Assembly: GCA_002347085.1 (NCBI GenBank)
Contig: DDWW01000040.1
Coordinates: forward strand, 34,689-40,304
Source: Desulfobulbaceae bacterium UBA2276
GTDB taxonomy: Bacteria > Desulfobacterota > Desulfobulbia > Desulfobulbales > Desulfocapsaceae
Direction of reading: 5' to 3'
Length of the DNA: 5,616 nt
This document shows, in pieces, positions 1-5,616 of this stretch (positions within the stretch are counted from its first letter, which is position 1; each line of letters begins with the position of its first letter). The position numbers were made by a program, and so were the translations under genes. The notes under the pieces are model-generated. The model was not told the origin of the DNA. It ran no database searches and saw only the letters and a list, made by a program, of their open reading frames with translations.

Positions 1-695
1 GGCCAATAGCTCTTGTGCAGACTGCGAACCTGGCGGAGAACCCCGTCAATCCGGTAGCGGATACGCAAAAAACCAGGCTCCGGCTCAAAATGGATATCCG
101 AGGCCCGCCGCTGTACCGCATCGGCCAACAGGGCATCAATAAGCCGCACCATGGGATGACTGTACTCATCATTACCCGCTTGCAGGCTCTGATAATCAAT
201 CTCTCCCGTTTCAATCTCCTGGAGGATACCATCGATAGAGAGTTCAAAGCCGTAAAACTGCTCAATAGCCCGCAGAATATCAGCCTCGCCACCCAGCACC
301 GTCGTAATCTGAAACGCTCCGCCATGCAGGGCCCGAATTTGATCCAGGACCACGACGTTAAAGGTGTCGGCCATGGCAAGATGCAATTGATTCGCGGCCT
401 TATCAAAGGAGAGGGGCAGGATATTATGACGGCGCGCCAACTCCTGCGGCACCATTTTCAAGGTCTCGGCATCGATTACCACATGATTCAGATCGATACT
501 GGCCTGACCAATATTTTCGCTCAAGGCGTCACGAATGATCGAATCAGTGACAAAACCAAGCTCAATGAGGAGCTTGCCAAGAGGGGCATTCGTCTGTTTC
601 TGCTCCAGCAGGGCAATACGCAACTGATCTTCGGAGACAAAGCCCTTCTCTACCAATACCGCGCCTAACGGCTTTTTCTTGCCGGCCGGGGTCAT
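1..695 (-). CDS. mshE: MshE/PilB/GspE-type pilus assembly ATPase, N-terminal part (3' end outside window)
   Basis: The visible 231 codons begin MTPAGKKKPLG and run off the low-coordinate edge. Residues 9-61 form an MshEN domain: two 24-residue units of the form LGxxLxxxGhhxxxxLxxAL, separated by exactly five residues (33-37), the layout described for the cyclic di-GMP receptor domain of MshE. Around residues 103-121 LHLAMADTFNVVVLDQIRAL matches the conserved AMADPTN stretch of this family. Residues 180-225 (HPMVRLIDALL, ASDIHFEP, RYRIDGVL) are the start of the N2 domain that precedes the RecA-like ATPase core. Walker A, Asp box, Walker B and any zinc-binding motif would lie beyond the window. 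The family is a cytoplasmic hexamer that drives pilin polymerisation. The start ATG overlaps the TGA of the upstream TPR gene (ATGA), with AGGTG seven bases before it, so translation is probably coupled. Both motifs carry Pro where Arg is usual. GspE or PilB are alternative names; neighbours favour MshE. Confidence 0.92.
   Translation of the reverse strand, partial: MTPAGKKKPLGAVLVEKGFVSEDQLRIALLEQKQTNAPLGKLLIELGFVTDSIIRDALSENIGQASIDLNHVVIDAETLKMVPQELARRHNILPLSFDKAANQLHLAMADTFNVVVLDQIRALHGGAFQITTVLGGEADILRAIEQFYGFELSIDGILQEIETGEIDYQSLQAGNDEYSHPMVRLIDALLADAVQRRASDIHFEPEPGFLRIRYRIDGVLRQVRSLHKSYW
513..671 (-). other. Tandem MshEN motifs (putative cyclic di-GMP-binding region)
   Basis: Residues 9-32 and 38-61 of the assembly ATPase are two copies of a 24-residue motif with a five-residue spacer. 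Copy 1 is PLGAVLVEKG... ending in Q32; copy 2 is PLGKLLIELG... ending in N61. The Leu-Gly pair and the spaced leucines that wrap the ligand are retained in copy 1 and mostly retained in copy 2 (I53-I54 and L58 at the later positions). The first position of each, normally Arg, is Pro (codons 669-671 and 582-584), and the final Gln of copy 2 is Asn. The fold is very likely MshEN; ligand binding is uncertain. Confidence 0.8.
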
Positions 696-2590
696 GGGGT
701 CGCACCTGAGGTTAAGGTTGTCAAGCGGGTCCGCAAGGCCTCCGGGTCAAAACCTGCCGGTTGTCCCGCCGAGAGTTGCAAGGCTTCCTTGTAATACGTG
801 ACCGCCGGTTTCATCTGCCCCAGATGTTCCAGACTGATGGCCAGATTAAAGGGATAATCGGGCGGGACATTGGCCACGACTGATTGCGCATCACTCGCCC
901 CTGAGACAGAGACCACGTGACTTCCGGCAGCCGCAGTGTTTTTGGCCTGCTGCAAGGCCTCAAAATAGGCCTGCTGCGCCTCGCTCCAACGCTGACCGGC
1001 GGCATAAACATTGCCTAAAGAGAAAAAGAGGGGCGCGCTCTGAGGGTACTGCTTCAGGAGCAGTTTCAACTCACTTTCCTGCTGCGCCAGATCGCCGGTC
1101 GGCGCTATAGCCAACATTCCCGCCCGCGCCAACGGATCACCCGGATCTTGATCAAGCAGACGAAGATAGAGCTCACGGGCCACAGAGGTCTCACGCCCCT
1201 GCATGGCAAGAGAGGCCAATCCCAACAAGGCGCCCCGATTTTTGGGGTCCGCCTGCAACACCTGCTGATACATATTACGGGCTAAGGGAAATTCCCCCTT
1301 CTGATAGGCGCTGTATGCTGAGATCAAGAGCAGACCGGCCTGTGGTTGCGTGGTGCGATGGGTAATGCTAATGGGGGCGGGAGCGGGCTTTTCCGGGAGT
1401 AAGGCCTCAGGGGCGGACGCAGCCTCACGTGGGGCTTCACCCCCTGCCTCGTTAGCAGTGAGGGCAGATACCCCCTGCCCCTGACTCGCCGATGAAGCTA
1501 ACGGGGCACCCTTCGTGGAGACAGACACCAGCGGCGCGCCCCCAGGCAACGTAGGCGTCCCCTGGGGCGAAGCAGCAACAGGAGATGAGACAGAGGAGGG
1601 GGTCTCTTTTGACTGCGGAGGGAAGGGGGAGGATACTGGAAGGGAATCCGGCGGCGAGCTAACGATCTCTTTATTGATCTCTCCTCCCACGACTTCGGCG
1701 CCACTCGTCGAAGCCGATGTCGGAGCAGAATCCACCGACGTGCTACCATTCTCAACCACGACCACAGGAGTTGAAGTAATAGGAAGCGTCATACTCTGAT
1801 AGACATAAAAGAAAAAAGCAGCCAGACCAACACCAACCAACCCTCCCACTCCTCCCAACACCAGCAAACGACGATTTCGCCCTTGGAGTTGATACTCTTT
1901 TTTAGCAGCAAACACAGTCCGTGCAGCCTGTCGAGAAGATTCCGCCGAAGCGATGGCAGGAGGAATCTTCTCATTGTCAACCGCCTCGCTCCTCGCTTCA
2001 CTTTCCGGGACGGATTGCGTTGCGTTTGCGGCGGTTGCGTTTCCCCTCTCTGAATGTTCAACCGGAGTATCAACTGTGATCGCGTCCAATAAGGAAGCGG
2101 ACGGCTTCGCATCCTGATCCAAACCAGCATCGGGTTCAAGCCCTGTATCCGATTCCGGCGATACCGGGGAATCCACCACCATGACATCCTGCATCCCCAC
2201 CTCAACCATCAAACCCTGGTCAGGCACTGGAGAGTTCTCAAGCGTCAAGGCGTTACTCTCACCCGTCTTCCGATCCGCAATGTTATGCTTTTCGCCTTTG
2301 CTGCTTGCCGATTCAGCAGAGGGATCGGCAACAGAAGGCATAAGGACTATCTCCTCCTGCTCCTCCAGCACCAGCCGAGCATCAGGACTCATCGTCCCGG
2401 CGTCAACCACACTCTCCACGACCGGAGCCTCCGCTTCACCTCGCTTACCCGGCCCAGTCTCTCCCGCTCCCGGGATCGCTCCGCCAGGGAGGCCACCGCC
2501 ACCATCAGGCTGCGCCGCACCGACTGCCGCCTCCGCAGCCTTTTGTTTGGCCTGCTCCGCCTTGCGCAAGGCCTCCATCAATAAACTCAT
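692..2590 (-). CDS. Membrane-anchored TPR protein of MSHA-type pilus locus (MshN-like)
   Basis: This 632-residue protein begins MSLLMEALRKAEQAKQKAAE, a charged amphipathic N-terminus that I associate with TPR proteins of MSHA and type II secretion loci. Residues about 22-232 are acidic, Ser/Pro/Ala-rich and probably disordered. Residues 241-264 are a Gly/Val/Phe-rich transmembrane helix preceded by basic residues (GRNRR), giving N-in, C-out topology. Residues 268-412 are a periplasmic Ser/Pro/Ala linker. Residues about 419-610 hold TPRs: clear units at 419-451, 454-486, 520-553 and 578-610, with a weaker helical stretch at 487-519 and a 25-residue insertion after 553. Such proteins are thought to scaffold pilus or secretion assembly in the periplasm; the partner is unknown here, but the position between secretin and assembly ATPase matches mshN of Vibrio. 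Sequence identity to Vibrio MshN is not evident by eye, so no symbol is given. The start has a strong ribosome binding site; the stop overlaps the next gene. Confidence 0.85.
   Translation of the reverse strand: MSLLMEALRKAEQAKQKAAEAAVGAAQPDGGGGLPGGAIPGAGETGPGKRGEAEAPVVESVVDAGTMSPDARLVLEEQEEIVLMPSVADPSAESASSKGEKHNIADRKTGESNALTLENSPVPDQGLMVEVGMQDVMVVDSPVSPESDTGLEPDAGLDQDAKPSASLLDAITVDTPVEHSERGNATAANATQSVPESEARSEAVDNEKIPPAIASAESSRQAARTVFAAKKEYQLQGRNRRLLVLGGVGGLVGVGLAAFFFYVYQSMTLPITSTPVVVVENGSTSVDSAPTSASTSGAEVVGGEINKEIVSSPPDSLPVSSPFPPQSKETPSSVSSPVAASPQGTPTLPGGAPLVSVSTKGAPLASSASQGQGVSALTANEAGGEAPREAASAPEALLPEKPAPAPISITHRTTQPQAGLLLISAYSAYQKGEFPLARNMYQQVLQADPKNRGALLGLASLAMQGRETSVARELYLRLLDQDPGDPLARAGMLAIAPTGDLAQQESELKLLLKQYPQSAPLFFSLGNVYAAGQRWSEAQQAYFEALQQAKNTAAAGSHVVSVSGASDAQSVVANVPPDYPFNLAISLEHLGQMKPAVTYYKEALQLSAGQPAGFDPEALRTRLTTLTSGATP
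703..707 (-). promoter_or_regulatory. Ribosome binding site for the MshE-like ATPase
   Basis: AGGTG lies seven bases before the ATG at 695 and inside the last codons of the TPR gene. Together with the ATGA stop/start overlap it supports this start and translational coupling of the two genes. Confidence 0.6.
761..1336 (-). other. TPR domain of the MshN-like protein
   Basis: Residues 419-610 contain helix-turn-helix repeats with the usual small residues and terminal Pro: AYSAYQKGEFPLARNMYQQV then LQADPKN; ELYLRLLDQDPGDP; LGNVYAAGQRWSEAQQAYFEA; and AISLEHLGQMKPAVTYYKEA. The last follows an insertion at about 553-577. It should lie in the periplasm, as the single membrane helix is N-terminal to it. 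Confidence 0.85.
1799..1870 (-). other. Transmembrane helix of the MshN-like protein
   Basis: Residues 241-264 (LLVLGGVGGLVGVGLAAFFF core) are uncharged and follow the basic run GRNRR, so the positive-inside rule places the N-terminal 235 residues in the cytoplasm and the TPR part in the periplasm. Confidence 0.85.
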
Positions 2591-2595
2591 TCGGG

Positions 2596-2601
2596 CCTCC
2601 C
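2596..2601 (-). promoter_or_regulatory. Ribosome binding site for the TPR gene
   Basis: GGGAGG stands five bases before the ATG at 2590, in the 13-base gap after the secretin stop codon. It confirms the chosen start. Confidence 0.75.
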
Positions 2602-2603
2602 GC

Positions 2604-4280
2604 TCACTTGAGAACCTGTGGCCCGTTTAACATGGGCAGAGAAGGGATAGGCTTTTCGGATGGCAGATATTCCTTATATGAACGTAAATCTCGGTTCGTA
2701 TCGGCCTCTTTAATCACTACCGGCCGCAAAAAGATAATCAATTCGGTCTTGGAGGCAATGTCATCCCGATAGCTGAAGAGATTGCCCAGCAAGGGAATCC
2801 GGGAGAGGCCGGGGATACCTTCCGTGCTTTTATCCAGGGTATCCTGCATCAAACCGCCCAACACTCCGATCTGGCCACTCGCCACCTTCAGAATCGACTC
2901 CACCTCACGCACCTGCACCTCCGGAACCTCACTGACCACATTGTTATCGACCAGGGTGATGGCCGGATCCTGGACATATCCGATGATCCGGGAGATGGTG
3001 GGGCGCACATTCAGCGTCACCATCTCCCCCTCGCTGATCTGCGGGGTCACCGCCATCACAAAACCAATGGGCACACTGTGCACCGTGCTGGTATAGGTTC
3101 TCTTTTCCAGGGTGGTCTCCGTGGCAGCCTCTACCTCCACCTCAATGGTGAAATAAACCCTGTTATCCACCACCTTGAGCATGGCCGTCTGGTTATTCAA
3201 GGCCATCACCTTGGGACTGGACAAGACCTTGATGTCGCCAAACTGCTCCAGCATCTTGATGGTTCCGGTCAGGGCGTCAGGATCAGCACTTTTGTCAATG
3301 GTCAGCGTGGTCACTGGCGGCAGGGCCAGATTGGAGCCGATAAGACTCTGGACAAAGCCGAAGCGACCGCCGTCGCGGGCAAGAGAGGCCCAGTCCACCC
3401 CGGCCTGATACCGGTCACCCAGTTTCACCTCGACAACAGTGGCCTCTATCAGCACCTGCTGCAGGGAACGGGCCATCAAGAGATCAATATATCGCTGAAC
3501 CTCTCCGTGTTGGCTGGTGGTGGCCCGCACCATGACCAGGCCGCTTTCCGGATTACTGATAATGGAACGGCCTCCCGCCGCTGTAGCCGCACCAGCCTCT
3601 CCACCGGCGGCAGCCTCGCCACTTTCGCCAAGAATGGCATGCAGATTTGATACCAGCGTTGTCCAGAACATATTATTGGACTCCTGACTGAGCACTGTTG
3701 TTGAGCCATTGCCGCCGGCAGATCCGCCACCGCCACCTTCAGTCCCTGCCGCAGAACCGGTGGTGGCGATGGAGGTTGCCACACTTACCTCCCCTTTCGA
3801 TTTACGGGCGATATTCACATAATCAATCTTGTACGTGCGAAGAAACGGCTTGTCCGATTCGATGATGAGGTTGGGACGATCCAGATTCCAGCGTATATCC
3901 ACCTGCCGGGCAATTCTGGTCAGGATCTGGGGCAGGGTCTGATCGATGGCGTTCAAGGTTACATTACCGGTGATCTCGGGATGCACATCGATATTGAGGG
4001 CAGCATCGCGGGCGATCTCAAAGAGCAGTTCCCGCACCGGAACATCCTGCACCACCACGGAATACAGCTCGACCTTCCCCTCGGGAGCAGGTGGCACAAT
4101 CAGCGATGAAGCACGCACTACATCCGGTATGGCTGTAGCGGCAGATAACGGCGTATCCGCAGCTGTAATATGCCGCCCATCCGCCGGACGTTCCGGCAGG
4201 TGGGCGGCACAACCAGCGACAAGCGCCATTAAGAGGACAAGAAGAAAGCTATTCAGATACCCTGCTTTTCGTATGGACAT
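2604..4280 (-). CDS. mshL: MshL-type secretin, outer-membrane lipoprotein
   Basis: This complete 558-residue secretin would form the multimeric outer-membrane channel through which the pilus emerges. Residues 1-23 are a lipoprotein signal peptide with lipobox VAGC (lipidated Cys24). Residues about 72-125 form a secretin/TonB N-terminal short domain (DVPVRELLFEIARDAALNID, ITGNVTLN). Residues about 145-270 hold the next periplasmic domain, including NNMFWTTLVSNLHAIL and NPESGLVMVRAT; this is interrupted by a Gly-rich stretch (about 173-193) and an Ala/Gly-rich stretch (about 219-237). Residues about 275-525 are the secretin core, with VLSSPKVMALNNQ, FVMAVTPQIS, the VPEVQVREVES region, the GGLMQD turn, GIPGLSRIPLLGNLF and the terminal strand TELIIFLRPVVI. 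A short tail of about 30 residues follows and could be an S-domain-like or pilotin-independent end. Upstream is the ATPase-SPOR gene (23 bp gap), downstream the TPR gene (13 bp). PilQ or GspD are less likely given the size and neighbours. Confidence 0.94.
   Translation of the reverse strand: MSIRKAGYLNSFLLVLLMALVAGCAAHLPERPADGRHITAADTPLSAATAIPDVVRASSLIVPPAPEGKVELYSVVVQDVPVRELLFEIARDAALNIDVHPEITGNVTLNAIDQTLPQILTRIARQVDIRWNLDRPNLIIESDKPFLRTYKIDYVNIARKSKGEVSVATSIATTGSAAGTEGGGGGSAGGNGSTTVLSQESNNMFWTTLVSNLHAILGESGEAAAGGEAGAATAAGGRSIISNPESGLVMVRATTSQHGEVQRYIDLLMARSLQQVLIEATVVEVKLGDRYQAGVDWASLARDGGRFGFVQSLIGSNLALPPVTTLTIDKSADPDALTGTIKMLEQFGDIKVLSSPKVMALNNQTAMLKVVDNRVYFTIEVEVEAATETTLEKRTYTSTVHSVPIGFVMAVTPQISEGEMVTLNVRPTISRIIGYVQDPAITLVDNNVVSEVPEVQVREVESILKVASGQIGVLGGLMQDTLDKSTEGIPGLSRIPLLGNLFSYRDDIASKTELIIFLRPVVIKEADTNRDLRSYKEYLPSEKPIPSLPMLNGPQVLK
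4209..4280 (-). other. Lipoprotein signal peptide of the secretin
   Basis: MSIRK, a hydrophobic core LLVLLMALVAG and Cys24 in the lipobox V-A-G-C fit signal peptidase II processing. Ala at +2 is not an inner-membrane retention signal, so outer-membrane sorting is expected; the secretin may not need a separate pilotin. Confidence 0.88.
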
Positions 4281-4284
4281 TTAT

Positions 4285-4290
4285 CTCCCC
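4285..4290 (-). promoter_or_regulatory. Ribosome binding site for the secretin gene
   Basis: GGGGAG stands four bases before the ATG at 4280, within the 23-base gap between the ATPase stop (4304-4306) and the secretin start. It supports this start. Confidence 0.7.
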
Positions 4291-4303
4291 AACAGATTCC
4301 AGA

Positions 4304-5616
4304 TCATAACTGCTTTTGTAACTGCTCTTCAAACTCTTGAGCCCCTTGCTGAACACCCGCATTTCTCCCCAGCAACGCCTCATCAATCCCACGCACATAC
4401 GGTTGAAACCGGCGCACCTCCGGGGGCAGAGTATCAATGACTTGACGGGCAGGAGTAACCTCGGAAAAATCGCCATACACAACCACCCACATCTGACGCT
4501 CCCCGCGCGTAACAGGACAAACATAGATTTTCTCCAGAAGCGAAACAGGGCGGATTTGGCGGAGAAACTTTGCCATCTCCGCCTCGCCGCTCATATCAAC
4601 CGACATCAACTGAATAGTATAGTTGTTTGCACCAACTTTCCGCAACCATTGATTACCGGCCTTGCGACGCTGCGCCATCAGGTTCTCGTGAGACTTGTCA
4701 ACCTGTTGTTCCCTCTCAGGCGCCGCTTGTTCTTCCGAGGCCAAAGTGGGGGTGGCGATAGGCGCTGGCTGCGAAGGCGCTGGAGCTACTGCCGAGGCAG
4801 CAGGAGAATCAGCCACGGGAAGAGGCGTCTTATCGGCTGCGATCTCGGCCCCCGAAGTCGGACGATCCAGCTCTTTCTTTTTTTCCCCGGTCACACCACT
4901 ACTCTCCGGCACGATTTCACTTACTGCTTTTACCGGCTGAGTTTCCTCCAGGGCTCCCGTCTCTATCGCCTGCGCCCCCTTCTTTTTATCTTCCGCGTTC
5001 TTCACAATCAAGGGCGATGCCAGAGAGTTCTCCCGCACGACAGGCGAGGTTGCAACCCTGGAGCCCCATTGATTCCAGCCCAGCACACTTGCCAATACCA
5101 GCAAGGCCGCCGCGCTCACTCCGATAAACCATGGCGAATGGTAGAAAGGTAAACGAAATTCACTGTCACGAATCGCCGCCCGTACATGCCGGCTATGAAC
5201 CATGGCCCGCGGCGCCTTTGACCCACTCGAAACCCCTGGATCGGCATAAGCCGCCAACAGAGCCTTGTCGGCCAGGATATTGACCCGGCGAATAAGACCA
5301 CAGGAAGCCTTGGCGATCAATCCTTCGGCGCCCGGACTAAAAACCCCGACCTTGCCGCATCCTGCCGCTTGCAAACGAAACCGCAGATACTCAGAGATCT
5401 CGCTTTTGGTCAACGACATCAAATGAAAACTGTGGGTGATCCGCTCCTTTAACTGGCGGATATCACGTTTACGGAGATTTACATCCAGCTCCGGCTGACC
5501 AAAGAGGACGATCTGTAACAGTTTGTGCCGATGGGTCTCAAGGTTACTGAGGAGCCGGATTTCTTCCAGGGTCTCTATGGCCATGCCCTGAGCCTCTTCG
5601 ACAAAAACCACCACGC
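4304..5616 (-). CDS. mshM: ExeA/MshM-like AAA+ ATPase with C-terminal SPOR domain, 5' part missing
   Basis: The reading frame is open to the high-coordinate edge, so about 437 C-terminal codons are seen; the GTG at 5614 is an internal Val, not a start. Numbering from it: Walker B region VVFVEEAQ (2-9), sensor-1-like IVLFGQPEL (35-43), then QLKERITHSFHL and the winged-helix lid with RRVNILADKALLAAYA (109-124), all typical of ExeA/MshM ATPases. A transmembrane helix (162-180) is followed by a Lys/Glu then Ala/Pro-rich linker (about 185-315), and a SPOR-like domain at about 332-410 (NYTIQLMS, WVVVYGDF, PYVRGI). A Gln-rich tail ends the protein. The family uses ATP in the cytoplasm; the periplasmic domain would bind peptidoglycan. 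Walker A is outside the window. The same architecture occurs in the cell-division protein DamX, but the neighbours (secretin, TPR protein, assembly ATPase) point to pilus assembly. The symbol reflects family and position; Vibrio MshM lacks the SPOR extension as far as I recall. Confidence 0.88.
   Translation of the reverse strand, partial: VVVFVEEAQGMAIETLEEIRLLSNLETHRHKLLQIVLFGQPELDVNLRKRDIRQLKERITHSFHLMSLTKSEISEYLRFRLQAAGCGKVGVFSPGAEGLIAKASCGLIRRVNILADKALLAAYADPGVSSGSKAPRAMVHSRHVRAAIRDSEFRLPFYHSPWFIGVSAAALLVLASVLGWNQWGSRVATSPVVRENSLASPLIVKNAEDKKKGAQAIETGALEETQPVKAVSEIVPESSGVTGEKKKELDRPTSGAEIAADKTPLPVADSPAASAVAPAPSQPAPIATPTLASEEQAAPEREQQVDKSHENLMAQRRKAGNQWLRKVGANNYTIQLMSVDMSGEAEMAKFLRQIRPVSLLEKIYVCPVTRGERQMWVVVYGDFSEVTPARQVIDTLPPEVRRFQPYVRGIDEALLGRNAGVQQGAQEFEEQLQKQL
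4385..4624 (-). other. SPOR-like peptidoglycan-binding domain
   Basis: The segment has the beta-alpha-beta-beta-alpha-beta pattern of SPOR: strand NYTIQLMSV, helix GEAEMAKFLRQI, strand KIYVCPVT, strand QMWVVVYGDF, helix TPARQVIDTLPPEVRRF, ending PYVRGI. The TLPPEVR...PYVR ending resembles that of DamX. SPOR domains bind denuded glycan strands, so this part should sit in the periplasm. Confidence 0.78.
5075..5131 (-). other. Transmembrane helix of the ATPase-SPOR protein
   Basis: WFIGVSAAALLVLASVLGW is an uncharged 19-residue run directly after the winged-helix end of the ATPase. It separates the cytoplasmic ATPase from the periplasmic linker and SPOR domain. Confidence 0.88.

Noticed and set aside
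15..668. Plus-strand open frame of 217 codons
   Set aside because: It lies wholly opposite the MshE-like ATPase, whose minus-strand translation shows clear family motifs. The plus-strand protein has no recognisable domain.
2054..2160. Short internal repeat (TGLEPDAGLDQDA) in the TPR protein linker
   Set aside because: The two units are only a few residues long and imperfect; this is ordinary low-complexity linker sequence, not a tandem repeat array.
1789..2205. Minus-strand frame of 138 codons within the TPR gene
   Set aside because: It is an out-of-frame shadow, rich in Trp and Arg, of the TPR protein, whose own frame is continuous and has a good ribosome binding site.
3078..3650. Plus-strand open frame of 190 codons opposite the secretin
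   Set aside because: It is antisense to a well-conserved secretin core and its translation shows no domain or plausible start signal; it follows from codon bias on the other strand.
4281..4303. Possible promoter or terminator between the ATPase and secretin genes
   Set aside because: The 23-base gap holds only a ribosome binding site; there is no hairpin with a T-run and no room for a full promoter.
4337..5152. Plus-strand open frame of 271 codons opposite the ATPase-SPOR gene
   Set aside because: The translation is Arg/His/Leu-rich with no motif, while the minus strand encodes a coherent ATPase, membrane helix and SPOR domain.
4304..5614. GTG at 5614 as the true start of the ATPase gene
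   Set aside because: It falls within the Walker B strand (VVVFVEEAQ), so the gene must begin outside the window, with Walker A upstream.

Overview
The window holds part of one minus-strand operon of the MSHA-type (mannose-sensitive haemagglutinin) type IV pilus family, or a closely related type II secretion-like system. It is read from high to low coordinates. The secretin, a lipoprotein signal peptide and a peptidoglycan-binding SPOR domain show a Gram-negative bacterium. The family composition and the moderately high GC (my impression, not computed) fit Proteobacteria or Desulfobacterota. I cannot name a genus.

Layout in transcription order: (1) 5616-4304, the 3' part of an ExeA/MshM-like AAA+ ATPase with one transmembrane helix and a C-terminal SPOR domain. 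Its start and Walker A motif lie outside the window. (2) 4280-2604, a complete lipoprotein secretin of the MshL type. (3) 2590-692, a complete single-pass inner-membrane protein with C-terminal TPRs, in the position of MshN. (4) 695-1, the N-terminal 231 codons of an MshE/PilB/GspE-type assembly ATPase, carrying an MshEN domain and the beginning of the catalytic half. Its 3' end is cut off by the window. Spacing is 23 bp, 13 bp and a 4-base ATGA overlap, and purine-rich ribosome binding sites precede all three visible starts. This is a compact, probably co-transcribed unit. No intergenic region exceeds 23 bp, and I see no promoter, terminator, RNA gene, mobile element or CRISPR array.

Likely joint function (inference): MshE powers pilin polymerisation in the cytoplasm and may sense cyclic di-GMP. 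MshL forms the outer-membrane exit pore. The ATPase-SPOR protein and the TPR protein span the inner membrane and reach through the periplasm, and could help place or stabilise the secretin across peptidoglycan, by analogy with ExeA/ExeB. The genes are recognisable family members. The points most worth a second look are the SPOR domain in place of the peptidoglycan-binding domain known from ExeA, the Arg-to-Pro changes in both cyclic di-GMP motifs of the MshE-like ATPase, the Walker B variant, and the gene order compared with Vibrio.
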